Part shown: positions 18,126-25,087 of the stretch, one piece after another
Layout of the letters: the number at the start of each line of letters is the position of its first letter
How positions within the stretch are numbered: the first letter of the stretch is position 1
Assembly (NCBI GenBank): GCA_020026375.1
Contig: JAHHQN010000015.1
Span: 1 to 49,033 of the forward strand
Reading direction: 5' to 3'
From: Alistipes sp.
GTDB lineage: Bacteria > Bacteroidota > Bacteroidia > Bacteroidales > Rikenellaceae
DNA length: 49,033 nt
The notes under the pieces: generated by a model
Seen by the model: only the letters and a program-made list of their open reading frames with translations
The model's database searches: none
Told to the model about the DNA's origin: nothing
Translations under genes and position numbers: made by a program

Positions 18126-18166
18126 AAAAAAAAGAAGCGGTGTTCTCCGCTTCGGGAAAACACCGC
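18126..18166 (-). terminator. Terminator of fadL with a competing stem
   Basis: On the - strand GAAGCGG (18153-18147) pairs with CCGCTTC (18140-18134) and is followed by eight T (18133-18126): a good terminator. The arm nearer fadL, GCGGTGTT (18166... side), can instead pair with AACACCGC (18144-18137), because aacaccgc at 18159-18166 matches gcggtgtt at 18137-18144. The two stems exclude each other. Confidence 0.8.
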
Positions 18167-18190
18167 AAATATAAGAAATAATTTCTTGAT

Positions 18191-19702
18191 TTAGAAATGG
18201 AATGCCATACCGATTGAAAATACATTGGCATGGAGGGTGTAGTTACCCTCGAATTTCTCCACTTTTCCGGTCAGACTGTTCTGCACGGGGTAGGAGCCTG
18301 TGCGCTCGGGGTCGGCGGTCGACACATAGCAGTAGGCCAGGTCGATGTCCATGAACTTGGTGGGGCGCAGGGTGAGACCGGCCGTGTAGGATACCTTGGT
18401 CATCGAGGGGGTCTCGGGGTTGAGGTAGTTGCTGTCCACGGGGCTCTGGTCGACATACATACCCATGCGTGCGGTGATGAAGTCGGTGGCGCGGTACTGA
18501 CCGCCGAAGCGGAAGGCCAGGGTGTTGGAGTAGTTCTTGGTCGATACGATAGGCTCCATACCCACCTCGGGGGCGAAGTCTACGACCAGCTTGTCATAGG
18601 CCGACCAGCCAATCCACTGCAGGTCGACGGCGAACTCCCATTTGGGGGTGGGACGGAACGACACACCCCAGGTCACGCTGGTAGGCAGGGGCAGTTCGGT
18701 GGAGAATACACCGCCGTCGAGGTTGTCGATGGGGGGAATCTTGTCGCCCATGCCGAATACATTGGCCAGGTTGCCGACCATACCCAGATAGTTCTTGATG
18801 TTCTTGCCGTAGATGATTTCGCTGCGGCCCTTGTCGACCTTCATGTTCAGACGCGAACGCCAGGTCATACCCACCGACCACTCGTCGGTGATGTTCCACA
18901 GGAAGCCGGCATTGACACCCACTGCCACATTGGCGTTACCGCTCAGACGGGTCGACATGAGGGGTGCGTTGGCATAGTTCTGCTCCAAATCCTGGGCGAT
19001 GCCGGGGGCGGCCTGCTTGGCGGCCATCACCGCCTTCAGCTGCTCGGGAGTGAGTTTGCCGATAAGACCGGGGTTCGACTGGATAAGACCGTCGATCATC
19101 GAGGGGAGCTGCTTCACCACGCCGGCAATCTTCTGGTTGGTGGCGATGCTGAAGGGGGCACGCGACAGTTCGAAGTTACCCCAGTTGATGGTCAGACCCG
19201 CACCGATGGAGAGTTTGTCGCAAATCTTGAAAGACACGGTGGGCTGCACGGCGTAGGCCTTCAGGTCGATGTTCTGCACCAGATGTGCGCCTGCCCAGTT
19301 GTCGTCCCACTTCATCGACGAGCCGTTGGGGACATAGAAGCCCACACCGAATGCCCAGCGGTCGTTGGGCTTGTAGTTGAAGTAGGCGTTGATGGGGGTT
19401 GACATGCCGTTGTCGGACTTGGCTCTGACCAGTCCGGGCTTGTAGCCGTTCTCGGCGGTCGGGAGTGACTGGAAGTGTACGTTGGAGAGGATTCCGGTGA
19501 AACCTACTGAGATGTCGAATTTCGATTTTTGGTAAGCCGTGGCTGCGGGGTTGAAGAAAATGGACTCGGCACCCAACTGCATGGCTGTACCCACATGACC
19601 CATACCTGTCTGCTTAGCCGACATGTTGTTGACCTGATAACCCTCGGCAAAAGCACCCGAAGAAATCATCGCTGCGGCTAAAAGAAGGAGAAGTTTTTTC
19701 AT
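18191..19702 (-). CDS. OmpP1/FadL/TodX-family outer-membrane transporter
   Basis: Proteins of this family form 14-strand beta-barrels that pass hydrophobic molecules such as long-chain fatty acids across the outer membrane. I chose ATG 19702 over an upstream ATG at 19762, because it gives a typical signal peptide (MKKLLLLLAAAMISSGAFA, cut about residue 19) and sits properly below the promoter at 19760-19791. The mature start EGYQVNNMSAKQTGMGHVGTA and the NPAA motif (FFNPAATAY, about residues 53-61) are family marks of the hatch domain, and the end (SIGMAFHF) is a typical barrel terminus with aromatic last residue. Length 503. The substrate is not known. Confidence 0.9.
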   Translation of the reverse strand: MKKLLLLLAAAMISSGAFAEGYQVNNMSAKQTGMGHVGTAMQLGAESIFFNPAATAYQKSKFDISVGFTGILSNVHFQSLPTAENGYKPGLVRAKSDNGMSTPINAYFNYKPNDRWAFGVGFYVPNGSSMKWDDNWAGAHLVQNIDLKAYAVQPTVSFKICDKLSIGAGLTINWGNFELSRAPFSIATNQKIAGVVKQLPSMIDGLIQSNPGLIGKLTPEQLKAVMAAKQAAPGIAQDLEQNYANAPLMSTRLSGNANVAVGVNAGFLWNITDEWSVGMTWRSRLNMKVDKGRSEIIYGKNIKNYLGMVGNLANVFGMGDKIPPIDNLDGGVFSTELPLPTSVTWGVSFRPTPKWEFAVDLQWIGWSAYDKLVVDFAPEVGMEPIVSTKNYSNTLAFRFGGQYRATDFITARMGMYVDQSPVDSNYLNPETPSMTKVSYTAGLTLRPTKFMDIDLAYCYVSTADPERTGSYPVQNSLTGKVEKFEGNYTLHANVFSIGMAFHF

Positions 19703-19759
19703 AATCTTTCTATTTGGTTTTACGTCTGATTTTGTCCTTTTTAACTGAAAAATCGGGCG

Positions 19760-19791
19760 CAAAAGTAGGAAAACTAATCTCTTGCGCCAAA
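19760..19791 (-). promoter_or_regulatory. Promoter of the FadL-type gene
   Basis: On the - strand TTTG (19791-19788), 20 nt, then TACTTTTG (19767-19760): an exact match to the Bacteroidota primary sigma consensus. The start is expected near 19753, giving a leader of about 50 nt. Confidence 0.85.
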
Positions 19792-19858
19792 TTTTTTGGT
19801 CTTAAATTCTTCAAAATTCTACTAAACGGCATAATATTGGACGATTTGGCATATCGAC

Positions 19859-19893
19859 CAAAAAATAGGACGCAAGTTCCAAAACCTGCGTCC
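19859..19893 (-). terminator. Terminator of the aminotransferase gene
   Basis: The stem ggacgca (19868-19874) pairs with tgcgtcc (19887-19893), continues after one mismatch as gtt/aac, and has loop ccaa. On the - strand it is followed by a run of T with one A (19867-19859). It lies 36 nt past the aminotransferase stop and before the fadL promoter. Confidence 0.8.
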
Positions 19894-19928
19894 CATGTGG
19901 CTCAGAGTGAGTTTTTTAATATATTTTA

Positions 19929-21125
19929 CTATTTTCGGGCGTTGTAGGCCTCGAGCGCCTTTTCCAGAATGAGGAGCGAGCGTTCGAGGTCCTCTTTCTT
20001 GAGAATGTAGGCAATTCTCACCTCGTCGCGGCCGTGGGTGTTGTCGGAGTAGAAGCCCGAAGCCGGAGCGAGCATGATGGTCTCGCCCTCGTAGTCGAAC
20101 TCGCGCAGACACCACTCGCAGAAACGGTCGCTGTCGTCGACCGGCAGACGTGCCACGGTGTAGAAGGCACCCATCGGAATGGGGGAGTAGACGCCCGGAA
20201 TGCGGTTCAGACCGTCGATGAGACACTTGCGGCGTTCGATGTACTCCTCGTAGACCTCGGCGCTGTAGGTGCGCGGCGCGTCAATCGAGGCCTCGGCCAC
20301 CAGCTGTCCCAGCAGCGGAGGGGAGAGGCGCGCCTGACAGAACTTCATCACCGCTTCGCGCAGGTGGGCGTTCTTGGTGATGAGCGCGCCGATGCGTATG
20401 CCGCACTCCGAGTAGCGTTTCGACACGGAGTCGATAAGCACCACATTCTGTTCGATGCCCTCGAGGTGGCAGGCCGAAATGTAGGGTGATCCCGTGTAGA
20501 TAAATTCGCGGTAGACCTCGTCGGAGAAGAGGAACAGGTCGTATTTCTTCACCAGATCGCGGATACGGTTCATCTCCCGACGTGTGTAGAGGTAGCCGGT
20601 GGGGTTGTTGGGGTTGCAAATCAAGATGCCGCGTGTGCGCGGATTGATGAGCTTCTCGAACTCCGAGATGTCGGGCAGGGCGAATCCCTGTTCGATGGAC
20701 GACACCACGGGGCGGATAACGGCACCGGCCGAGATGGCGAAGGCCATGTAGTTGGCATAGGCCGGCTCGGGGACGATGATTTCGTCGCCGGGGTTCAGAC
20801 ACGACATGAAGGCGAACAACACCGCTTCGGAACCGCCCGTGGTGACGATGATTTCGTCGGGCGAGAGTTTGATTTGATATTGGGCGTAGTATTCGGCAAG
20901 TTTCTCGCGCAGGGAGAGATAGCCGTTGCTGGGGCTGTATTCCAACACCTTGCGGTCGATGGTGCGCATGGCGTCGATGCCCACTTCGGGGGTGGGCAGG
21001 TCGGGCTGTCCGATGTTGAGGTGATAAATCTTTATCCCCCGTTGCCGTGCGGCCTCCGCCAGCGGAAAGAGTTTTCTGATGGGCGACTCGGGCATCAGCT
21101 CGGCGCGTTGTGATATCTCGGGCAT
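19929..21125 (-). CDS. Class I pyridoxal-phosphate aminotransferase
   Basis: The family moves an amino group between an amino acid and a 2-oxo acid. The 398 residues from ATG 21125 show N-terminal PESPIRKLFPLAEAARQRG, IGQPD (substrate/cofactor region), NPNNPTGYLYT with the family Asn, SDEVYREF (the Asp holding the pyridine N), and the Schiff-base lysine in SVSKRYSECGIRIG. That layout fits the aspartate aminotransferase branch (AatA/AspC-like); aspartate is likely but not proven. An upstream in-frame ATG at 21215 would add an unconserved 30-residue head and was not used. It has its own terminator; no clear promoter was seen. Confidence 0.88.
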   Translation of the reverse strand: MPEISQRAELMPESPIRKLFPLAEAARQRGIKIYHLNIGQPDLPTPEVGIDAMRTIDRKVLEYSPSNGYLSLREKLAEYYAQYQIKLSPDEIIVTTGGSEAVLFAFMSCLNPGDEIIVPEPAYANYMAFAISAGAVIRPVVSSIEQGFALPDISEFEKLINPRTRGILICNPNNPTGYLYTRREMNRIRDLVKKYDLFLFSDEVYREFIYTGSPYISACHLEGIEQNVVLIDSVSKRYSECGIRIGALITKNAHLREAVMKFCQARLSPPLLGQLVAEASIDAPRTYSAEVYEEYIERRKCLIDGLNRIPGVYSPIPMGAFYTVARLPVDDSDRFCEWCLREFDYEGETIMLAPASGFYSDNTHGRDEVRIAYILKKEDLERSLLILEKALEAYNARK

Positions 21126-21337
21126 ATTATATATAAGTGTTAGATGTTGTGGGTAAATCGGATTTGACACCCAAAGGTGCGTTTTTTTTATGAGAACTCC
21201 AATTTTTTGCGGCACGCGGAGTCGTATTTGCGTGGGGATTCTGCCGACGGAGAGGGGATAGCATGGGAGTACAAAACGCTGAACATGCAGCGGTTAGTAT
21301 CCCATGAGGGGCGGAAATACGAAAAATCGGTAAAAAA

Positions 21338-21369
21338 TTTGGCGGTTTTCGAAAAGTGTATTACTTTTG
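21338..21369 (+). promoter_or_regulatory. Promoter of tRNA-Ser copy 1
   Basis: TTTG (21338-21341), 20 nt, TACTTTTG (21362-21369). The tRNA 5' end is only 5 nt after the -7 box, so the transcript probably begins at or within a base or two of the mature tRNA end. Confidence 0.88.
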
Positions 21370-21374
21370 CACCC

Positions 21375-21462
21375 GGAAAGATGGCAGAGTGGTCGATTGC
21401 GGCGGTCTTGAAAACCGTTGAACTGCGAGGTTCCGGGGGTTCGAATCCCTCTCTTTCCGCCA
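21375..21462 (+). tRNA. tRNA-Ser (UGA), copy 1
   Basis: A class II tRNA of 88 nt with acceptor ggaaaga/tctttcc, anticodon loop cttgaaa (TGA), a long variable arm and encoded CCA (21460-21462). It is identical base for base to copy 2. Confidence 0.95.
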
Positions 21463-21465
21463 TTT

Positions 21466-21493
21466 GAGATGCTTTCGGGGCATCTCTTTTTTT
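21466..21493 (+). terminator. Terminator of tRNA-Ser copy 1
   Basis: A 7-bp stem gagatgc/gcatctc (21466-21472, 21480-21486) followed by seven T (21487-21493), starting 4 nt after the CCA end. Confidence 0.92.
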
Positions 21494-21601
21494 GTGTCGT
21501 AATACAGTGAAAACAGATTCGGAGCTTTCCGGGTCTGTTTTTTTTCGGGGGTGGGGGCGCGCACGGCGTTTGTCAATAATTTGAAAAAAAGTGGACGAAA
21601 A

Positions 21602-21633
21602 TTTGGCCGGAGAAGAAAAACATTTTACTTTTG
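21602..21633 (+). promoter_or_regulatory. Promoter of tRNA-Ser copy 2
   Basis: TTTG (21602-21605), 20 nt, TACTTTTG (21626-21633), again 5 nt before the tRNA. The elements and spacing are the same as copy 1 although the N20 spacer differs in sequence, which shows that the boxes are under selection. Confidence 0.88.
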
Positions 21634-21638
21634 CACCC

Positions 21639-21726
21639 GGAAAGATGGCAGAGTGGTCGATTGCGGCGGTCTTGAAAACCGTTGAACTGCGAGGTTCCGG
21701 GGGTTCGAATCCCTCTCTTTCCGCCA
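21639..21726 (+). tRNA. tRNA-Ser (UGA), copy 2
   Basis: 88 nt, identical to copy 1, with anticodon TGA, long variable arm and encoded CCA (21724-21726). Confidence 0.95.
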
Positions 21727-21729
21727 TTT

Positions 21730-21758
21730 GAGATGCTTTTGGAGCATCTCTTTTTTTT
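21730..21758 (+). terminator. Terminator of tRNA-Ser copy 2
   Basis: The stem gagatgc/gcatctc (21730-21736, 21744-21750) is followed by eight T. The loop differs slightly from copy 1. Confidence 0.92.
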
Positions 21759-21786
21759 GTTGAGACAACTGTGGACACTTCAACGG

Positions 21787-21819
21787 GAGACCTCTGTGCT
21801 GTGGAGGTCTCTTTTTTTT
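21787..21819 (+). terminator. Orphan intrinsic terminator
   Basis: A perfect 8-bp stem gagacctc/gaggtctc (21787-21794, 21804-21811) followed by eight T (21812-21819). It lies only 28 nt after the tRNA-Ser copy 2 terminator with no gene between. It may be a back-up terminator, a remnant of a third unit, or the end of a very short RNA. Confidence 0.8.
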
Positions 21820-21892
21820 GTCGGACGGCGGGGCGGCCAAACCTCCCCACGGCATGACGGCGACGGTTGGTGAGTTTTTTCGGGGGTGGAGA

Positions 21893-21924
21893 TTTGCCAT
21901 ATTTTTGAAAAATGCTTATCTTTG
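21893..21924 (+). promoter_or_regulatory. Promoter of pfkA
   Basis: TTTG (21893-21896), 20 nt, TATCTTTG (21917-21924): an exact consensus match. The start is expected near 21931, about 22 nt before the ATG. Confidence 0.87.
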
Positions 21925-21952
21925 AATGATTTTGTGCTAATACTAAAACATT

Positions 21953-22933
21953 ATGGCAGAGATTAAATGTATAGGCGTTCTGACATCGGGCGGTGATGCC
22001 CCCGGCATGAACGCGGCCATTCGTGCCGTCACCCGCAGTGCTATCTACAACGGATTTACGGTCAAGGGCATCATGCGCGGATACAAAGGTTTGGTCCACA
22101 ACGAAATCGTGGAGTTCAAATCGCAGAGTGTGAGCAATATCATTCAGATGGGCGGTACGATTCTCAAGACCGCACGTTGTAAGGAATTCGCCACTCCCGA
22201 GGGCCGCAAGATGGCCTACGACAACATGATGGCGGCCGGTATCGACGCTCTGGTGGTCATCGGCGGCGACGGTTCGCTGACCGGAGCCAAGATTTTCGCG
22301 GCGGAATATGACATTCCCATCGTAGGTCTTCCCGGCACCATCGACAATGATTTGGGCGGCACGGATTCGACCATCGGCTACGACACGGCACTCAACACCA
22401 TCATGGGCGCGGTCGACAAACTGCGCGACACGGCCTCGAGCCACGAGCGTCTGTTCTTCGTGGAGGTGATGGGCCACACGGCCGGTTATCTGTCGCTCAA
22501 CAGTGCCATCGCCACAGGTTCCGAGGCGGCGATTGTCCCCGAGATGGATACCGAGGTTGACCAGTTGGCAGAGCTGATTAACAACGGCTTCCGCAAGAGC
22601 AAGAACTCGGCCATCGTCATCGTGGCGGAGAATCCCAAGACGGGCGGTGCGGCAGGTCTGGCGGAGCGTGTGAAGAAGGAGTTCCCCGATTACGATGCAC
22701 GCGTGACCATTCTGGGACATATCCAGCGTGGAGGTTCGCCCACGGCCATCGACCGTATTCTGGCATCGCGCATGGGTGCGGCTGCCATCGAAGCACTCAG
22801 TGACGGACAGCGCAATGTGATGATTGGTATCATGAACGGACGTATCGTCTATGTCCCCTTTGCCAAGGCCATCAAGCACGACAAAGGCATCGACAAGTCG
22901 AGGTTTGAGTTGGTCAAAATGCTCTCGATATAA
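21953..22933 (+). CDS. pfkA: ATP-dependent 6-phosphofructokinase
   Basis: It phosphorylates fructose 6-phosphate to the 1,6-bisphosphate, the committed step of glycolysis. The 326 residues match the bacterial PfkA form. GVLTSGGDAPGMNAAIRA is at 7-24, GGDGSLTGA near 103-111 is the nucleotide site, and PGTIDNDLGGTD near 125-136 has the catalytic Asp; HIQRGGSPTA lies near 263. The glycine in GGDGS is the residue that usually marks ATP (not pyrophosphate) use. It has its own promoter, and a sugar kinase gene follows 28 nt later, probably on the same transcript. Confidence 0.96.
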   Translation: MAEIKCIGVLTSGGDAPGMNAAIRAVTRSAIYNGFTVKGIMRGYKGLVHNEIVEFKSQSVSNIIQMGGTILKTARCKEFATPEGRKMAYDNMMAAGIDALVVIGGDGSLTGAKIFAAEYDIPIVGLPGTIDNDLGGTDSTIGYDTALNTIMGAVDKLRDTASSHERLFFVEVMGHTAGYLSLNSAIATGSEAAIVPEMDTEVDQLAELINNGFRKSKNSAIVIVAENPKTGGAAGLAERVKKEFPDYDARVTILGHIQRGGSPTAIDRILASRMGAAAIEALSDGQRNVMIGIMNGRIVYVPFAKAIKHDKGIDKSRFELVKMLSI

Positions 22934-22961
22934 GATTTTAACAAACCCGAACATATAAATA

Positions 22962-23963
22962 ATGAAACATGTAATCGGCATTGGTAATGCCCTGACCGAT
23001 ATGTTGGTCAATCTGAAGAGTGACACCGTATTGGGTCAGTTCAAGTTGGCGAAAGGTTCGATGAGCCTGGTCGACACACACCTCCAGACCGAGATTTCGA
23101 AATCCGTGGCCGGTCTTCCCTACTCGCTCTCGCTGGGCGGTTCGGCCGGCAACACCATACGCGCCATGGCACGTCTGGGCTGCAAGGTGGGCTTCATCGG
23201 CAAGGTGGGCGGCGACACCACGGGCGACTTCTTCGTGCAGGCGCTTGAGAACCTCGACATCGAACCCGTGATTTTCCGCGGACGCGAACGCTCCGGCAAA
23301 TGTGTGTCGCTGATTTCGCCCGACGGCGAGCGCACGATGGTCACCTATCTGGGTGCCGCGCTCGAGATGGTCGACAAGGAGATTGAACCCTCGATTTTCG
23401 ACGGCTACGACTGCCTCTATGTCGAGGGCTATCTGGTGCAGAACCACAAGCTCATTCGCTCGGCGGCCCGCACCGCCAAGCAGCTGGGACTGAAGGTGGC
23501 CATCGATTTGGCCAGCTTCAACATCGTGGCCGAGAACCTCGAGTTCCTGCGTGAGCTGGTGCGCGACTATGTCGACATTGTGTTTGCCAACGAGGACGAG
23601 GCCAAGACCTTTGCCTGTGAATCGGAACCGCTCAATGCCTTGCAGGTCATCTCGGAGATGTGTGAGCTGGCGGTGGTGAAAATCGGCACCAAGGGCGCCA
23701 TCATCAAGCAGGGCGACAAGGTGGTGCATGTGGGCATCATGGCGGCGGCCAAGCGTGTCGACACCACGGGAGCCGGCGACTTCTACGCCGCAGGCTTCAT
23801 GGCCGGCATGTGCGAGGGGCTCTCGCTGCGCCAGTGCGGCACCATCGGAGCCATCACCGCCGGAAAGGTCATCGAGGTGGTGGGTACCACCTTCGGTGAG
23901 GAGGCCTGGCAGGATATCTTCCGTCTGGTGGAGAAGGTCAAGCACGACAACTACCTCTTCTAA
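22962..23963 (+). CDS. PfkB-family carbohydrate kinase, adenosine kinase-like
   Basis: PfkB kinases phosphorylate sugars or nucleosides. The 333 residues have signature 1 (LGGSAGNTIRAMARLG, near residues 58-73) and the C-terminal signature DTTGAGDFYAAGFMAG (near 267-282) with the catalytic Asp in GAGD. The start MKHVIGIGNALTDMLVNL and the long lid resemble the adenosine kinase branch. Ribokinase or fructokinase activity is also possible, since substrate cannot be read from sequence by eye. The gene lies 28 nt after pfkA, suggesting co-transcription, and ends at a bidirectional terminator. Confidence 0.88.
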   Translation: MKHVIGIGNALTDMLVNLKSDTVLGQFKLAKGSMSLVDTHLQTEISKSVAGLPYSLSLGGSAGNTIRAMARLGCKVGFIGKVGGDTTGDFFVQALENLDIEPVIFRGRERSGKCVSLISPDGERTMVTYLGAALEMVDKEIEPSIFDGYDCLYVEGYLVQNHKLIRSAARTAKQLGLKVAIDLASFNIVAENLEFLRELVRDYVDIVFANEDEAKTFACESEPLNALQVISEMCELAVVKIGTKGAIIKQGDKVVHVGIMAAAKRVDTTGAGDFYAAGFMAGMCEGLSLRQCGTIGAITAGKVIEVVGTTFGEEAWQDIFRLVEKVKHDNYLF

Positions 23964-23990
23964 ATCCGTCGGCACGGAGCGGCCGGAAAA

Positions 23991-24030
23991 CAAAAGGAGC
24001 GGTTCCCGCATGGGGGCCGCTCCTTTGTTG
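23991..24030. terminator. Bidirectional terminator, sugar kinase / glycosyltransferase
   Basis: A 10-bp stem aaaggagcgg (23994-24003) / ccgctccttt (24018-24027) with an inner ccc/ggg stem. It is flanked by acaaaa on the left and a short T-rich tail on the right. It serves both converging genes. Confidence 0.8.
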
Positions 24031-24044
24031 TATCGTAGGGTGAA

Positions 24045-24938
24045 TCAGAGTTTCCGCAACAGTCCGCGCGAGATTTCGTAGCGCATGACCAGCAGCTTCG
24101 ACGACTTGCGCGGCGACATGGTGCAGCACAGCAGCAGGGTGGCGACCCACTTGAGCAGTTCGCGGAAGAGGGCCGTTGCAAGGCGGTGGTGGATACGTGC
24201 GCGCAGCTGCTGGCTGATGCCCACATTGCGGCACAGGCGGCGGAAATACTCCTGCGAGAGCTTCCGCTGGGGAATGATGTGCCACATCACCGCGTCGGGG
24301 ACATACCATATCGTCTCGCCGCCCTTGAGCATGCGTTCGAAGAGGTCGTTCTCCTCGCCGCCGATGAGTTCGCGTCCCACACGTCCGAGCGTGACGTCGA
24401 AGCCCTTGTAGCGGAGTGCCTCCCTGCGGCGGAAGGCCATGTTGCCGCCGCCGGGAACTCTTCCCCGGGGGAAGGGACGCACCGTGTCGCCGAAGTGCAT
24501 GGGGTTGGCGATGGGCATCTCGGTGAATTTCGACAGCCAGTCGGGACGTCCTGCGGGGTATTCGGCGATGATGCGTCCGCCGGCCACAATGGCATGGGGG
24601 TGGGTGTCGAAGAAGTGGAGATAGGCCTTCAGAAAATCGGGGTTCACACGTTCGTCGTCATCTATCGAGGCGAGCAGTTCGCCGACCGCCTCCCGAAAAC
24701 CGCGGTTGCGGGCATACGACACTCCGGCCTGCGGTTCGTAGACGCGGCGCAGGTGGAGGGTGGGGTGTGCCGTGCGGAACTCCTCGAAGCGTCGGGGGGT
24801 GTCGTCGGTCGAGGCGTTGTCGATGACCACACACTCCCACTCGTCGGCCGCTAATGTCTGAACGGCAACGGATTCAAGGGCGCGAATCAGATCGTCGGCG
24901 CGATTGTGTGTCGGAATTATGAGAGAAATTCGAATCAT
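24045..24938 (-). CDS. Family 2 glycosyltransferase
   Basis: GT2 enzymes move a sugar from a nucleotide donor to a glycan or lipid acceptor, usually in cell-surface polysaccharide synthesis. The 297-residue protein starts ISLIIPTHNRADDLIRALES (GT-A fold), has VVIDNASTDDT at 37-47, SYARNRG at 74-80 and the metal-binding SIDDDERVNP at 91-100. Downstream GGGNMAFRR and GGEENDLFERM are common GT2 acceptor-region segments. No membrane span is evident, so it is probably cytosolic or membrane-associated. It stands alone, divergent from dsbD. Sugar and acceptor are unknown. Confidence 0.88.
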   Translation of the reverse strand: MIRISLIIPTHNRADDLIRALESVAVQTLAADEWECVVIDNASTDDTPRRFEEFRTAHPTLHLRRVYEPQAGVSYARNRGFREAVGELLASIDDDERVNPDFLKAYLHFFDTHPHAIVAGGRIIAEYPAGRPDWLSKFTEMPIANPMHFGDTVRPFPRGRVPGGGNMAFRRREALRYKGFDVTLGRVGRELIGGEENDLFERMLKGGETIWYVPDAVMWHIIPQRKLSQEYFRRLCRNVGISQQLRARIHHRLATALFRELLKWVATLLLCCTMSPRKSSKLLVMRYEISRGLLRKL

Positions 24939-24972
24939 TGTGCGAAAGTAAGAAAAATAACGATAAAATCCC

Positions 24973-24980
24973 TATCTTTG
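24973..24980 (+). promoter_or_regulatory. Candidate -7 element of dsbD
   Basis: TATCTTTG fits TAnnTTTG, but no TTTG occurs 19-21 nt upstream (tagag... at that distance), so it is a weak promoter call. The expected leader of about 100 nt contains a 6-bp hairpin cctccg/cggagg (25024-25029, 25039-25044). Confidence 0.45.
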
Positions 24981-25087
24981 TTGTTTGAAACGCCGCAATA
25001 AATGTGACGAAAAGCGCGTTCTTCCTCCGGCCGCATGGCGGAGGGAGGGGTTTGGGGTGATTCAGAAATTTTATAACTACAAAAATT

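Larger units (their letters stand above)
21338..21758 (+). repeat. Direct duplication: promoter-tRNA-Ser-terminator unit
   Basis: Two units start 264 bp apart (21338-21493 and 21602-21758). Each holds TTTG-N20-TACTTTTG, five identical bases (caccc), an identical 88-nt tRNA-Ser and a near-identical terminator (gagatgc ... gcatctc plus T run). The DNA between units is not alike. This is a complete transcription-unit duplication, not a polycistronic tRNA array. Confidence 0.9.

Noticed and set aside
21188..23026. 612-codon - strand frame spanning tRNA-Ser, pfkA
   Set aside because: It runs antisense through two tRNA genes, their terminators and pfkA. The repeated peptide in it is just the duplicated tRNA-Ser unit read backwards.
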